Positions 1 through 9,218 of a stretch of 64,000 nucleotides of DNA are shown here, piece after piece. Numbering within the stretch: position 1 is the stretch's first letter; every line of letters starts with the position of its first letter. The stretch spans positions 79,463 to 143,462 of the forward strand of contig SZWC01000038.1 in NCBI GenBank assembly GCA_023375785.1, in the 5' to 3' direction. Source of the DNA: Penium margaritaceum. Lineage: Eukaryota > Streptophyta > Zygnematophyceae > Desmidiales > Peniaceae. Made by a program: the position numbers and the translations under genes. Below the pieces are notes generated by a model. That model ran no database searches and had not been told where the DNA came from. It was given only the letters and a program-made list of their open reading frames with translations.

Positions 1-90
1 GGGATGGGTAGGGAGTATTTGAGTGAAGACACCTATGCGTAACAAATCAACAAAAACCGACTGGTGTCAAAGAGAGAAACCTTTTGCTAT
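1..90. repeat. Right-hand end of the satellite spacer (partial, cut by window start)
   Basis: This stretch matches the last ~90 bp of the spacer copies that end near 3,596, 18,725 and 41,419, including the shared pieces 'gaagacacct', 'aacaaatcaacaaaaaccga' and 'gagaaaccttttgctatt'. Satellite monomers begin right after it with the same H-type monomer that follows the full spacers. The window therefore opens at the end of a spacer, not at a random place in the array. Confidence 0.85.
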
Positions 91-3068
91 TTAGTGATTA
101 GCAAGTACAAAGACTTTAAACAAGCAGTGGAACGGTGTGGCTACCATGCACAATGACCAACCAGATTAGGCATGTGCCACTTACCATGACCAAATAACTT
201 TACTATGTGTGCTCAACGTTGACAACCCATAACATGGGTCACGAATTCTCAGAGTGGGAAACAATGGTTTGGGAATACTAGATACCAACTAGCAAGTACA
301 ACGACCTTCAGTCAGTAGTAGCACGGTGTGGCTACCATGCACAATGACCGACCAAAGTAGGCATGTCTACTGCCTTTGACCAAAGAAATCCGCTGTGTGC
401 GGTCAACGTTGACAACTCATAATACGAGTCACAAATGGTCAGAGGGGGAGACAATGGTTTGGGAACACCAGGTATGAACTAGCAAGCACAATGACCTTCA
501 ATAAGTTGTTGCATAGTGTGGATACCATGCACGATGACCAACCAAAGTAGGCATATGTCCCTGACCATGACCAAGTAATGTTACTAAGTGTGGTAAAATT
601 TGACAACTCATAACACGAGTCACAAATGGTAAGAGGGAGAGACAATAGTTTGGGAACCCTTAGAATCGACTAGAAAGGACAAAGAACTTCAATATGTAGT
701 GGCACGTTGTGGCTAATATGCACACCACACAACAAAACTAGGCACATGTCACTGACCATGACCAGAGAATTTCAATATGGGTGGTCAATGTTGACCAACC
801 ATAACACGAGTCAAAAACGGTCAGGGGAGGAAACAATGCTATGGGAATATCAGTTCTCAACTAGCAAGTACAACGACCTTCAGCCAGTAGCAGCACGGTG
901 TGGCTACCATGCACAATGACCGACCAAAGTAGGCATGTGTACAGCCTTTGACCAAAGAAATCCGCTGTGTGTGGTCAACGTTGACAACTCATAACACAAG
1001 TCACAAATGGTCAGAGGGAGAAACAATGGTTTGGGAACACCAAGCATCAACTAGCAAGCACAAGAAGCTTCAATAAGTTGTGGCACGGTGTGGATACCAT
1101 GCACGATGACCAACCAAAGTAGGTAAATGTCACTGACCATGACCAAGTAATGGCACTAAGTGTGGTAAACTTTGACAACTCATAACACGAGTCACAAATG
1201 GTCATGGTGGAAGATACCGGTTTGTGAATACTAGTTATCGACTAGCAAGTACAAATACCTTCAATTTGTAGTGGCACAGTGTGGCTACAATGTACAGTGA
1301 CCAACCAAAGTAGGCAAATGTCACTGACCATGAACAAAGAATTTCACTTCATGTGGTCAATGTTGACAACTCCCAACACGAGTCATAAATATTCATAGGG
1401 GGTAACAATGGTTTGGGAACACTAGCTATCAACAAGAAAGCACAAAGACCTTCCATGCGTAGTGACACGGCGTGGTAACCATGTACAGTGACAACCCAAA
1501 GTAGGCATATGTCACTAGCCATGACCAAACGGATTTCAGAGTGTGTGGTCAACGTTGAAAACGCATACCACGAGTCATAAATGGTCAGGGAGGGAAACAA
1601 TGGGTTGGGAACACTAGTAATCAACTAGCAAGTACAAAGATTTTCAACAAGTAGTGGCACAGTGTGGGTAGCGTTCACAGTGAGCAACCAAAGGATGCAT
1701 ATGTCCTTGACTATGACCGAAGAAGTCCCCTATGTGAGGTCAACATTGAAAAATCATAACACGATTCACAGATGATCAGAGGGAAAGACAATGGTATAAG
1801 AACCCTATGTATAGACTAAAAAGGACAAAGAACTTCAAGACGTAGTGGCACGGTGTGGCTACTATGCACACCAAACAACCAAAGTAGGCATACATCACTG
1901 ACCATGACCAAAGACTTTCAATATGGGTGGTCAACGTTCACCAACCATAACACGAGTCACAACTGATCAGAGGGGGGAACAATGGTTTGGGAATATCAGT
2001 TTTCAACTAGCAAGTACAACGTCCTTCAAGCAGTAGTAGCACGGTGTGGCTACCATGCACAATGACCGACCAAAGTAGGCATATGTACTGCCTTTGACCA
2101 AAAGAAATCCGCTGTGTGTGGTCAACGTTGACAACTCATAAAACAAGTCACAAATGTTCAGTGGGGGAAACAATGGTTTGGGAACACCAAGTATCAAATA
2201 GGAAGCACAAGGAGCTTCAATACGTAGTGGCACAGTGTGGATACCATGCACGATGACCAACCAAAATAGGTATATGTCACTGACCATGACCAAATAATGG
2301 CACTACGTGTGGTAAACCTTGACAACTCATAACACGAGTCACCAATGGTCATGGTGGAAGATAATGGTTTGTGAATACGAGTTCTCGACTAGCAAGTACA
2401 AATACCTTCAATATGTAGTGGCACAGTGTGGCTACAATGCACAGTGACTAACCAAATTATGCATATGTCACTGACCATGAACAAAGAATTTCACTTCATG
2501 TGGTCAGCGTTGACAACTCACAACACGGATCACTGATAATCAGAGGGGGTAACAATGGTTTGGGAACACTAGCTATCAACTAGAAAACACAAAGACCTTC
2601 AATACGTAGTGACACGGCGTGGTAACCACGTACAGTGACAAACCAAACTAGGCATGTGTCACTAACCATGACCAAAGAATTTCAATAAGGGTGGTCAACG
2701 TTAACAACCCATAACTTGAGTCACAAATGGTCAGAGGGGGAAAACATGGTTTCAAAACACTATGTATCTTCTAGCAAGTACAAATATGTTTGGCATGTAT
2801 TGGCACGGTGTGGCTACCGTGCACAATGACCTATCCAAGTAGGCATACATCACTGCTCATGACCAAATAAGTTTAGTGTGTGGTTAACGTTCACAACTCA
2901 TAATGCAAGTGAAAAATGGGCAGAGGGGGAAACAATGGTTTGGAAATACTTGATATCGACTAGCAAGTACAAAGACCTTCGATAAGTGGTGGCACGGTGT
3001 GACCAACCAAAGTATGCTTGTGTCACTGAATATCATAAAAAGAGTTTCACTATGTCTAGTCAACTTTC
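91..3068. repeat. 191-bp satellite array, cassette 1 (complete, about 15 monomers)
   Basis: Tandem monomers are recognised by the recurring 'gtggctaccatgcac' core. Successive cores start near 138, 331, 520, 711, 901, 1,091, 1,282, 1,473, 1,665, 1,856 and 2,047, a spacing of 190-192 bp. By the variable part after the core the order is H-A-B-F-A-B-C-D-E-F'-A-B-C-D'-I-J. This is the shortest spacer-to-spacer cassette in the window. Short open frames of 60-95 codons occur on both strands. They are by-products of the repeat, because 191 is not a multiple of 3 and the frame changes at every monomer. Confidence 0.93.
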
Positions 3069-3596
3069 TTTCTTACGGCTGGTCAATCGGAGCAATGGTT
3101 GAGAGGTTATTCAAGCATTAAGTTGCAAAAGTTGAAATTCAGTCTCTGTGAAATTTTTATGATTAAACTAGCTTTGTTATCATTCATGCTTTTCAGAACT
3201 ACCCTCTAATCTTACACCCCCTTATTTTCTGCCCTTTACCCATAGGAACCCTTGTCATGTCATTTGGACATCATATGTACACCATGTGCGCTGGCTTAGT
3301 GCTTATAGAGTTAGATTCTGGAGCGGTAGTTCCTGGGTTTGAATCCTCGTACGCGTCATATAGAATAGGCTCGCGACCTGGGGGGGGGTGTGTTGTGATA
3401 CCTCAACTCTACCTTCGAGCATAAGCGGTGGGGGGAGGGGGTAGGGGGGTGTCATAATGCGGTCCCAAATATGTCCTCCAGGTCGTCCACGGAACATCCC
3501 TCTAGGGGGGTGAGAGGGAGTATTCCAGTGAAGACACCTACGCGTAACAAATCAACAAAAACCGACCTGGTGTCAAAGGGAGAAACCTTTTGCTAT
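3069..3596. repeat. Satellite spacer, copy 1 (~530 bp)
   Basis: Non-satellite sequence lies between the J monomer and the H monomer. Two further full copies lie at 18,189-18,725 and 40,869-41,419, in the same orientation and with the same flanking monomers. In order it has an AT-rich left part, a C-rich patch near 3,210-3,250, a tRNA-like block (3,285-3,358), two G-runs (3,379-3,390 and 3,428-3,451), and a right part that ends in the segment also seen at 1-90. No open frame is conserved among copies. No terminal inverted repeats or target-site duplication were found, so it is better described as a fixed part of the array than as a recent insertion. Confidence 0.85.
3285..3358 (+). other. tRNA-like block with A-box and B-box in spacer copy 1
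   Basis: TGGCTTAGTGC at 3,292 resembles a tRNA A-box, and GGTTTGAATCC at 3,336 resembles a B-box. The start-to-start distance is 44 bp, as in a real tRNA gene. An outer 6-bp pairing GTGCGC/GCGCAC is visible in copy 3, while here the 3' arm has changed to GCGTCA. The T-stem pairs only partly and the acceptor register is off by 1-2 nt, so this is a tRNA-derived relic or SINE-like head and not a functional tRNA. It could still recruit RNA polymerase III; that is inference. Confidence 0.5.
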
Positions 3597-4500
3597 TAAT
3601 TGAACAGCAAGTACAAAGACATTCAACAAGTAGTGGAACGGTGTGGCTACCATGCACAATGACCAACCAGATTAGGCATGTACCATTTACCATGACCAAA
3701 TAACTTTACTATGTGTGGTCAACGTTGACAGCCCATAATATGGGTCACGAATTGTCAGAGGGGGGAACAATAGTTTGGGAATACTAGATACCAACTAGCA
3801 AGTACAACGACCTTCAGTCAATAGAAGCACGGTGTGGCTACCATGCACAATGACCGACCAAAGTAGGCATGTCTACTGCCTTTGACAAAAGAAATCCGCT
3901 GTGTGTGGTCAACGTTGACAACTCATAACACGAGTCACACATGGTCAGAGGGGGAGACAATGGTTTGGGAACACTAGGTATCAGCTAGCATGCACAATGA
4001 CCTTCAATAAGTTGTGGCGCGGTGTGGATACCATGCACGATGACCAACCAAAGTAGGCATATGTCGCTGACCATGACCAAATAATGTCACTAAGTGTGGT
4101 AAATTCTGACAACTCAAAACACGAGTCACAAATGGTCAGAGAGAGAGACAATGGTTTGGGAACCCTATGTATCAACTAGAAAGGACAAAGAACTTGAATA
4201 CGCAGTGGCAAGGTGTGGCTAACATGCACACCAAACACCCAAACTAGGCATATGTTTCTGACCATGACCAGAGAATTTCGACATGGGTGGTCAATGTTGA
4301 CCAGCCATAACACGAGTCAAAAACGGTCAGGGGAGGAAATAATGCTATTGGAATATCAGTTCTCAACTAGCAAATACAACAACCTATAGTCAGTAGACGC
4401 ACGGTGTGGCTACCATGCACAATGACCGACCAAAGTAGGCATGTGTACTGCTTTCGACCAAAGAAATCCGCTGTGTGTGGTCAACGTTGACAACTCATAA
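3597..4500. repeat. 191-bp satellite, cassette 2, part 1
   Basis: Monomers follow in the order H (core 3,646), A (3,836), B (4,023), F (4,216), A (4,409). This repeats the order seen after the spacer end at 1-90. The A monomer is interrupted at 4,500 by copia copy 1. Its continuation is found at 9,219, after the duplicated CATAA. Confidence 0.92.
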
Positions 4501-4569
4501 TGTTGGAGTGATGCTCCTCACCATGGCAGGAGTGAATCCAAAAAGGAACACCAAAAAGACAAGCCTTAG

Positions 4570-4624
4570 TGGCTTAGTGGTGAATCATGTCCACATCTAG
4601 AGGCAGTGGCCCGGGTTCAAGTCC
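4570..4624 (+). promoter_or_regulatory. tRNA-like A-box/B-box pair inside the LTR
   Basis: TGGCTTAGTGG at 4,570-4,580 fits the A-box consensus TRGCNNAGYNGG, and GGTTCAAGTCC at 4,614-4,624 fits the B-box consensus GGTTCRANYCC. They are 44 bp apart start to start, the spacing in a tRNA gene. The pair also occurs in the other LTRs, at 8,589/8,633 and 16,602/16,646, and at 13,266/13,310 with one A-box change. The T-stem keeps only three G-C pairs, so it is not a working tRNA. Confidence 0.6.
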
Positions 4625-4710
4625 CACAAGATGAAATTATGCCCTGCCTCAAGGGAGGTGGAAAATAGATTCCAGGAAGCTAGCTCAACCTCTAGAGTTC
4701 CTCTTTAAGT

Positions 4711-4978
4711 TTCTAGAAGGCCAGGTGAGGGTCCAGGAAGGTGGCACACCTTCTAGAAGGGGTGACTTGTCCTACAAGGCATCTAGAGGTGTCTTGGTCT
4801 TCTGGACACCTTCCCTCCTACTAGAAGCAAGCTGAGGAATCTAGGAAAGGGCAGAAGCTTCTAGAGGAGGGAAGGGATGCCTTCCTAGGTGGGAAAAGGA
4901 CAGCCTACCAAGGAGCACTCTAGAATCCATAGAATCTGCTAGGAAGCTCCAAATCTGGCATGCTTTGGTGTTCTGGAA
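4711..4978 (+). promoter_or_regulatory. Cluster of heat-shock-element-like motifs in the 5' LTR
   Basis: TTCTAGAA occurs at 4,711-4,718 and 4,751-4,758, GAAGCTTC followed by TAGAG from 4,854, and TTCTGGAA at 4,971-4,978. All fit the nTTCnnGAAn or nGAAnnTTCn pattern bound by heat-shock factors in eukaryotes. The last lies 17 bp upstream of the TATA box. Function is inferred from the motifs only. Confidence 0.5.
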
Positions 4979-4994
4979 AGCTTAGATCAGTGGC

Positions 4995-5001
4995 TATAAA
5001 A
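4995..5001 (+). promoter_or_regulatory. TATA box of copia copy 1
   Basis: TATAAAA lies about 200 bp before the end of the 5' LTR, a normal place for the LTR promoter. The 3' LTR has the same motif at 9,014-9,020. The LTRs of copy 2 have TATACAA at this site. Confidence 0.65.
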
Positions 5002-5267
5002 TGCCACTGCTTTTGAGCCTTGATCAGGTGTTAATTCCCGTCCAATTGAGAACACAACTATTGCCTCACTCTCTGACCAGATTTTTCCATCCTTGGAACC
5101 AGTTGCCTCCATATTTTCAGTCTCTCCAAAAACAGTTGGTGGTGTGAACCAGCCACTGCTAGGGACCCTCCAGGGTGCACACTCACCCTCAGGACAACAA
5201 AGGGTTATGGGCCCACGCTTCTAAGGGGTTCAAAGCCAGCTTGATTTCATGCTTCCAACAGCAAGAC

Positions 5268-8200
5268 ATGGCAACCAGTGAGCAAGAGAGCAGCCGCGCT
5301 GTCCTCAAGTTTGATGGGACAGGATTCGCCTTGTGGAGGTGGCAGGTTGAGGTCTTCCTCAACGACAAGAGACTGCTTGAGCTTGTAAAAGGTGATGAGA
5401 CTGCTCCGCCGGAGACTACAACAGCTGAGGTGAAGGAGGCATACAAGAAGCGCAACAAAAAGGCGTTGGCGCTCCTTGTGTCCGCGTTATGCCCACCACA
5501 ACTTGGGCACATCCAAGGATGCACCCTGGCCGCGGACGCATGGTCAAAACTCTGCTCCATCTACCAGTCAAGTAATCTTGCCAACCAGCTCTTCATCTTC
5601 AAACGGCTCGTCACCCTCTGAGCCAACGAAGGCGACAACATCATGGAGATCATGCAGCAGATTGAGTCCCTCGCAGCAGAGTGCGTGGCCACGGGTTGGG
5701 AGGTCGACTCTCAGTTGCAAGCTCTGATCCTCCTTCTGGCCTTGCCAGACAGTTGGAGTCCCATGATCACAGTCCTTGGTGGCTGGCCTTCCGACGAGCT
5801 GAAGTACCCCAAGGTTGCTGAGTACGTACGCAATGAGAAGATGCGACGTGGCGGTCGAGAGAGTGCAGCGGCATCAAGTTCAGCTTACACGGTTCATCCT
5901 CAAAGTGGAGGCCGAGGCGACAAGTGGAAGGGTGCCAAACAAGGCACTAAGAAGGCTGACAAGAAGGGGGAGTGCTTCAACTGCGGCAAGGAGGGCCACT
6001 ACGCGCGCAACTGTCTTATGAAGAAAACAGATCGGTCGCAGCAGGGCGAGAAGAAAGATGAGCACGCCCTTATGGCGTACAACTCCACCAACTTGAAGGA
6101 TCCGGGACTTGCCGTCATCGACTCCGGATCAGGCCGCCACACGCAATGCAACAGGGCGGCATTTGTCACCTACGGCGCCTCGGAGAGACGCATGACGGTG
6201 GCCAATGGAAAAACAGAGGTGGCCGCCGGTGAGGGTAACGTCCGCATTGAGTCAATTGTGGATGGAAAACCTGTCACGAGTACAATCTACGATGTGCTGC
6301 ATATGCCTAACTTTGGGGCAAACCTGCTCTCCGTCAGCCGCCTTACCGACAAGGGACTTGAGGTGCTCTTCACAAAAAAGGAGGCCGTCATCCGCAAAGA
6401 GGGCAAAGGTGAGGTGATTGCGCGTGCCAAGAGGGAGGAGGACTTGTACCTGCTACGCGCAAAGATCCTCAGGAGCCGGGTGGGGTCCAACGCCGCCAAT
6501 CTTGCAACGAAGGACGGAGGAGACTTGGACCTATGGCACCGCCAACTCTGCCACATTTCTCCATCAACAGTGAAGGAGATGGCTAAGAGGGAAGTGGTGC
6601 GGGGTCTCCAAATCAACGGCCTTGATGGAACCAAGGAGTCCGTGTGTGAGCCATGCATCATTGGCAAATCAACNGACTTGTACCTGCTACGCGCAAAGAT
6701 CCTCAGCAGCCGGGTGGGGTCCAACGCCGCCAATCTTGCAACGAAGGATGGAGGAGACCTGGACCTATGGCACCGCCGACTCTGCCACGTTTCTCCATCA
6801 ACAGTGAAGGAGATGGCTAAGAGGGAAGTGGTGCGGGGTCTCCAAATCAGCGGCCTTGATGGAACCAAGGAGTCCGTGTGTGAGCCATGCATCATTGGCA
6901 AATCAACTCGGCAGCCGTTTGTCGCCAAGGGGACGCGTGCATCGGCAAAACTGGCCGTGGTACANTCATCCGCAAAGAGGGCAAAGGTGAGGTGATTGCG
7001 CGTGCCAAGAGGGAGGAGGACTTGTACCTGCTACGCGCAAAGATCCTCAGGAGCCGGGTGGGGTCCAACGCCGCCAATCTTGCAACGAAGGACGGAGGAG
7101 ACTTGGACCTATGGCACCGCCAACTCTGCCACATTTCTCCATCAACAGTGAAGGAGATGGCTAAGAGGGAAGTGGTGCGGGGTCTCCAAATCAACGGCCT
7201 TGATGGAACCAAGGAGTCCGTGTGTGAGCCATGCATCATTGGCAAATCAACTCGGCAGCCGTTTGTCGCCAAGGGGACGCGTGCATCAGCAAAATTGGCC
7301 GTGGTACACACAGATGTGTGTGGACTGCTTGAGAGCTCCATCGGTGGAGCTCGCTACTTCCTCACCTTCATCGATGACCACAGCCGGAAACTCTACCTCT
7401 ACCCAATGAAGCGGAAGAGTGAGGTCCTTGCGTGCATGCAAGAGTTTGTGGCTGATGTGGAGCGGCAAAAAGAGTTGAAGGTGAAGGCGTTCCGGAGTGA
7501 CAACGGCGGGGAATATGCGGGGTGCCTTGGGTGGATGAAGAGCAAGGAGATTGAGTTGCAGAAAACAACTCCATACTCCCCACAAAAGATAGGCGTCGCA
7601 GAGAGAGCAAAGCGCACAATCCTTAACATGGTGCGATCCATGTCGACGCCGGCCTTACACAACGGTATTGGGCGGAGGCGGCAAGGACACCAGCGTACAT
7701 CACGAATCTCATGCCGACCAAGCCGCTGAAGGACTGGAGAGCAATGCGTGGAAGATGCCACAAGAAGTGTGGAGCGGGAGGAAGCCGGCAGTGGGTCACC
7801 TCCGCACGTTTGGTTGTGTTGCACATGCAATGGTGCAGGCACATGAGGGACGGAGCAAGTTGGACCCACGTACCCGCCGGTGTATTTTCTTTGGATATGA
7901 GAGTGGAAGCAAGGCATATCGGCTCTTTGACCCAAGGAGGCAGCAGATTGTGTGGAGTCGCGACGTCACGTTCGACGAGAAAAACCATGGACACAGAAGG
8001 AGGCAGGTGTCTCCAAGAGGGGGGAGTGGATGCCACTCCTTGAGGGGGAGACACCGGAGGACGTGAATGAGGGTGACGTCCTCGCAGCAGCACCAGCCAG
8101 AGATCATCGCCTCAGGGATGGGCGAGCGACAGACTTTATTCCGGCCAGTTCGGATGAGGAATCCGAAGCACCGGAGATGGACGTGAAGGTGAAGAGTCAA

Positions 8201-8453
8201 CAGATGTCTCCAAGGTCTCCAAGAGAGGGGGAGCATGCGCTTGGAAAGGATGGCGCCGAAAGGGGACATCAACAAGAACAACCACCTCAACAGCCCCACA
8301 CGAGTAGCCGTGTGCGAAGAAGGACAAAAACATACGATGCCAACAAGGGCATTTGGACTGGTTTCGTGCAAGAGGAGCCTCAAGGAGGCACTGCCGAAAA
8401 AGGATGCGGCTGAGTGGGAGGGAGCAATAAAGTATGAGCAAGCGTCCCATTAG
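5268..8453 (+). pseudogene. Copia Gag-protease-integrase polyprotein, broken (copy 1)
   Basis: The likely start is the ATG at 5,268 (MATSEQESS), just inside the internal region; an upstream in-frame ATG at 5,175 lies within the LTR. Gag shows FDGTGFALWRWQ and a complete zinc knuckle CFNCGKEGHYARNC. Protease shows DSGSGRH. Integrase shows the zinc-binding CEPC and the D-D-E core. Lesions are an in-frame TGA at 5,619-5,621 where copy 2 has CGA, a 4-base deletion near 7,643 relative to copy 2 that shifts frame in integrase, and a change from QQNG to QKIG next to the catalytic Glu. The duplicated part between 6,388 and 7,308 is an assembly effect. A short RT start remnant (LKEAL, AEWEGAI) lies in a different frame at the end. 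It cannot make a full polyprotein. Confidence 0.9.
6388..7308. other. Assembly joins: three overlapping contig pieces inside copia copy 1
   Basis: Single 'n' bases at 6,674 and 6,965 separate three versions of the same integrase region. Segment 6,388-6,673 recurs at 6,966-7,251, and 6,675-6,964 corresponds to 7,019-7,308. The outer two versions agree closely with each other. The middle one carries several differences shared with copia copy 2 (for example 'cagcagccgg' in place of 'caggagccgg'). The middle piece therefore probably came from another family member or allele. This should not be read as a real triplication. Confidence 0.85.
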
Positions 8454-8508
8454 GAGAAAGGCTCTTCAGTTGCAGGCTGAGCATGGATGACTGCCATGGG
8501 TGATGCGC

Positions 8509-8519
8509 AAGGGGGAGAT
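8509..8519 (+). other. Polypurine tract of copia copy 1
   Basis: AAGGGGGAGAT ends immediately before the TG of the 3' LTR, where plus-strand DNA synthesis is primed in LTR retrotransposons. The same tract is at 16,522-16,532 in copy 2. Its retention shows that the deletion of RT-RNase H spared this cis-acting site. Confidence 0.88.
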
Positions 8520-9218
8520 TGTTGGAGTGATGCTCCTCACCATGGCAGGAGTGACTCCAAAATGGAACACCAAAAAGACAAGCCTTAGTGGCTTAGTGGT
8601 TAATCGTGTCCACCTCTAGAGGCAGGGTCCCGGGTTCAAGTCCCACAAGATGAAATTCTGCCCTGCCTCAAGGGAGGTGCAAAATAGATGCCAGGAAGCT
8701 AGCTCAACCTCTAGAGTTCCTCTTTAAGTTTCTAGAAGGCCAGGTGAGGGTCCAGGAAGGTGGCACACCTTCTAGAAGGGGTGACTTATCCTACAAGGCA
8801 TCTAGAGGTGTCTTGGTCTTCTGGACACCTTCCCTCCTACTAGAAGCAAGTTGAGGAATCTAGGAAGGGGCAGAAGCTTCTAGAGGAGGGAAGGGATGCC
8901 TTCCTAGGTGGGAAAAGGACAGCCTACCAAGGAGCACTCTAGAAGCCATAGAATCTGCTAGGAAGCTCCAAATCTGGCATGCTTTGGTGTTCTGGAAAGC
9001 TTAGATCAGTGGCTATAAAATGCCACTGCTTGTGAGCCTTGATCAAGTGTTACTTCCCATCCAATTGAGGAAAAAACTATTGCCTCACTCTCTGACCAGA
9101 TTTTGCCATCCTTGGAACCAGTTGCCTCCATAGTTTCAGTCTCTCCAAAAACAGTTGGTGGTGTGAACCAGCCACTGCTAGGGACCCTCCAGGGTGCACA
9201 CTCAACCTCAGGACAACA
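8520..9218 (+). repeat. 3' LTR of copia copy 1 (699 bp)
   Basis: It begins TGTTGGAGTG and ends 'ggacaaca', with the same length and layout as the 5' LTR. TATAAAA is at 9,014. The A-box (8,589) and B-box (8,633) are intact. It is followed at once by the duplicated CATAA and the rest of the interrupted A monomer. Confidence 0.95.

Larger units (their letters stand above)
4501..5199 (+). repeat. 5' LTR of copia copy 1 (699 bp)
   Basis: It begins TGTTGGAGTG and ends 'ctcaggacaaca'. It is the same length as its partner at 8,520-9,218. By eye there are a few tens of base differences between the two, so the insertion is not brand new; a full count was not made. It contains a tRNA-like A/B box pair, several TTCnnGAA motifs and a TATA box, each listed separately. 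Confidence 0.95.
4501..9218 (+). mobile_element. Ty1/copia LTR retrotransposon lacking RT-RNase H, copy 1
   Basis: A complete element is bounded by two 699-bp LTRs that start TGTTGG and end ACA. It is flanked by a perfect 5-bp target-site duplication CATAA (4,496-4,500 and 9,219-9,223) inside an A-type satellite monomer. A polypurine tract lies directly before the 3' LTR. The internal region codes for Gag, protease and integrase in copia order and then ends after a short remnant of the RT start, so RT and RNase H are absent. About 578 bp of the apparent length is duplicated by unmerged contigs around the 'n' bases at 6,674 and 6,965. Without them the element would be about 4.14 kb, matching copy 2. 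No convincing match to the common initiator-Met primer binding site was seen after the 5' LTR. Confidence 0.93.

Noticed and set aside
3285-3358. Functional tRNA gene in the spacer
   Set aside because: Box spacing fits, but the T-stem and acceptor register do not form a proper cloverleaf and no clear anticodon arm could be assigned.
5189-5560. Minus-strand open frame of 123 codons opposite copia gag (also at 13,774-14,145)
   Set aside because: It is the complement of the conserved Gag coding region and has no domain of its own. Its presence in both copies follows from shared gag sequence.
6388-7308. Real triplication of the integrase zinc-binding region in copia copy 1
   Set aside because: The repeats begin and end exactly at single 'n' bases. 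Removing them gives the same element length as copy 2, so an assembly cause is far more likely.
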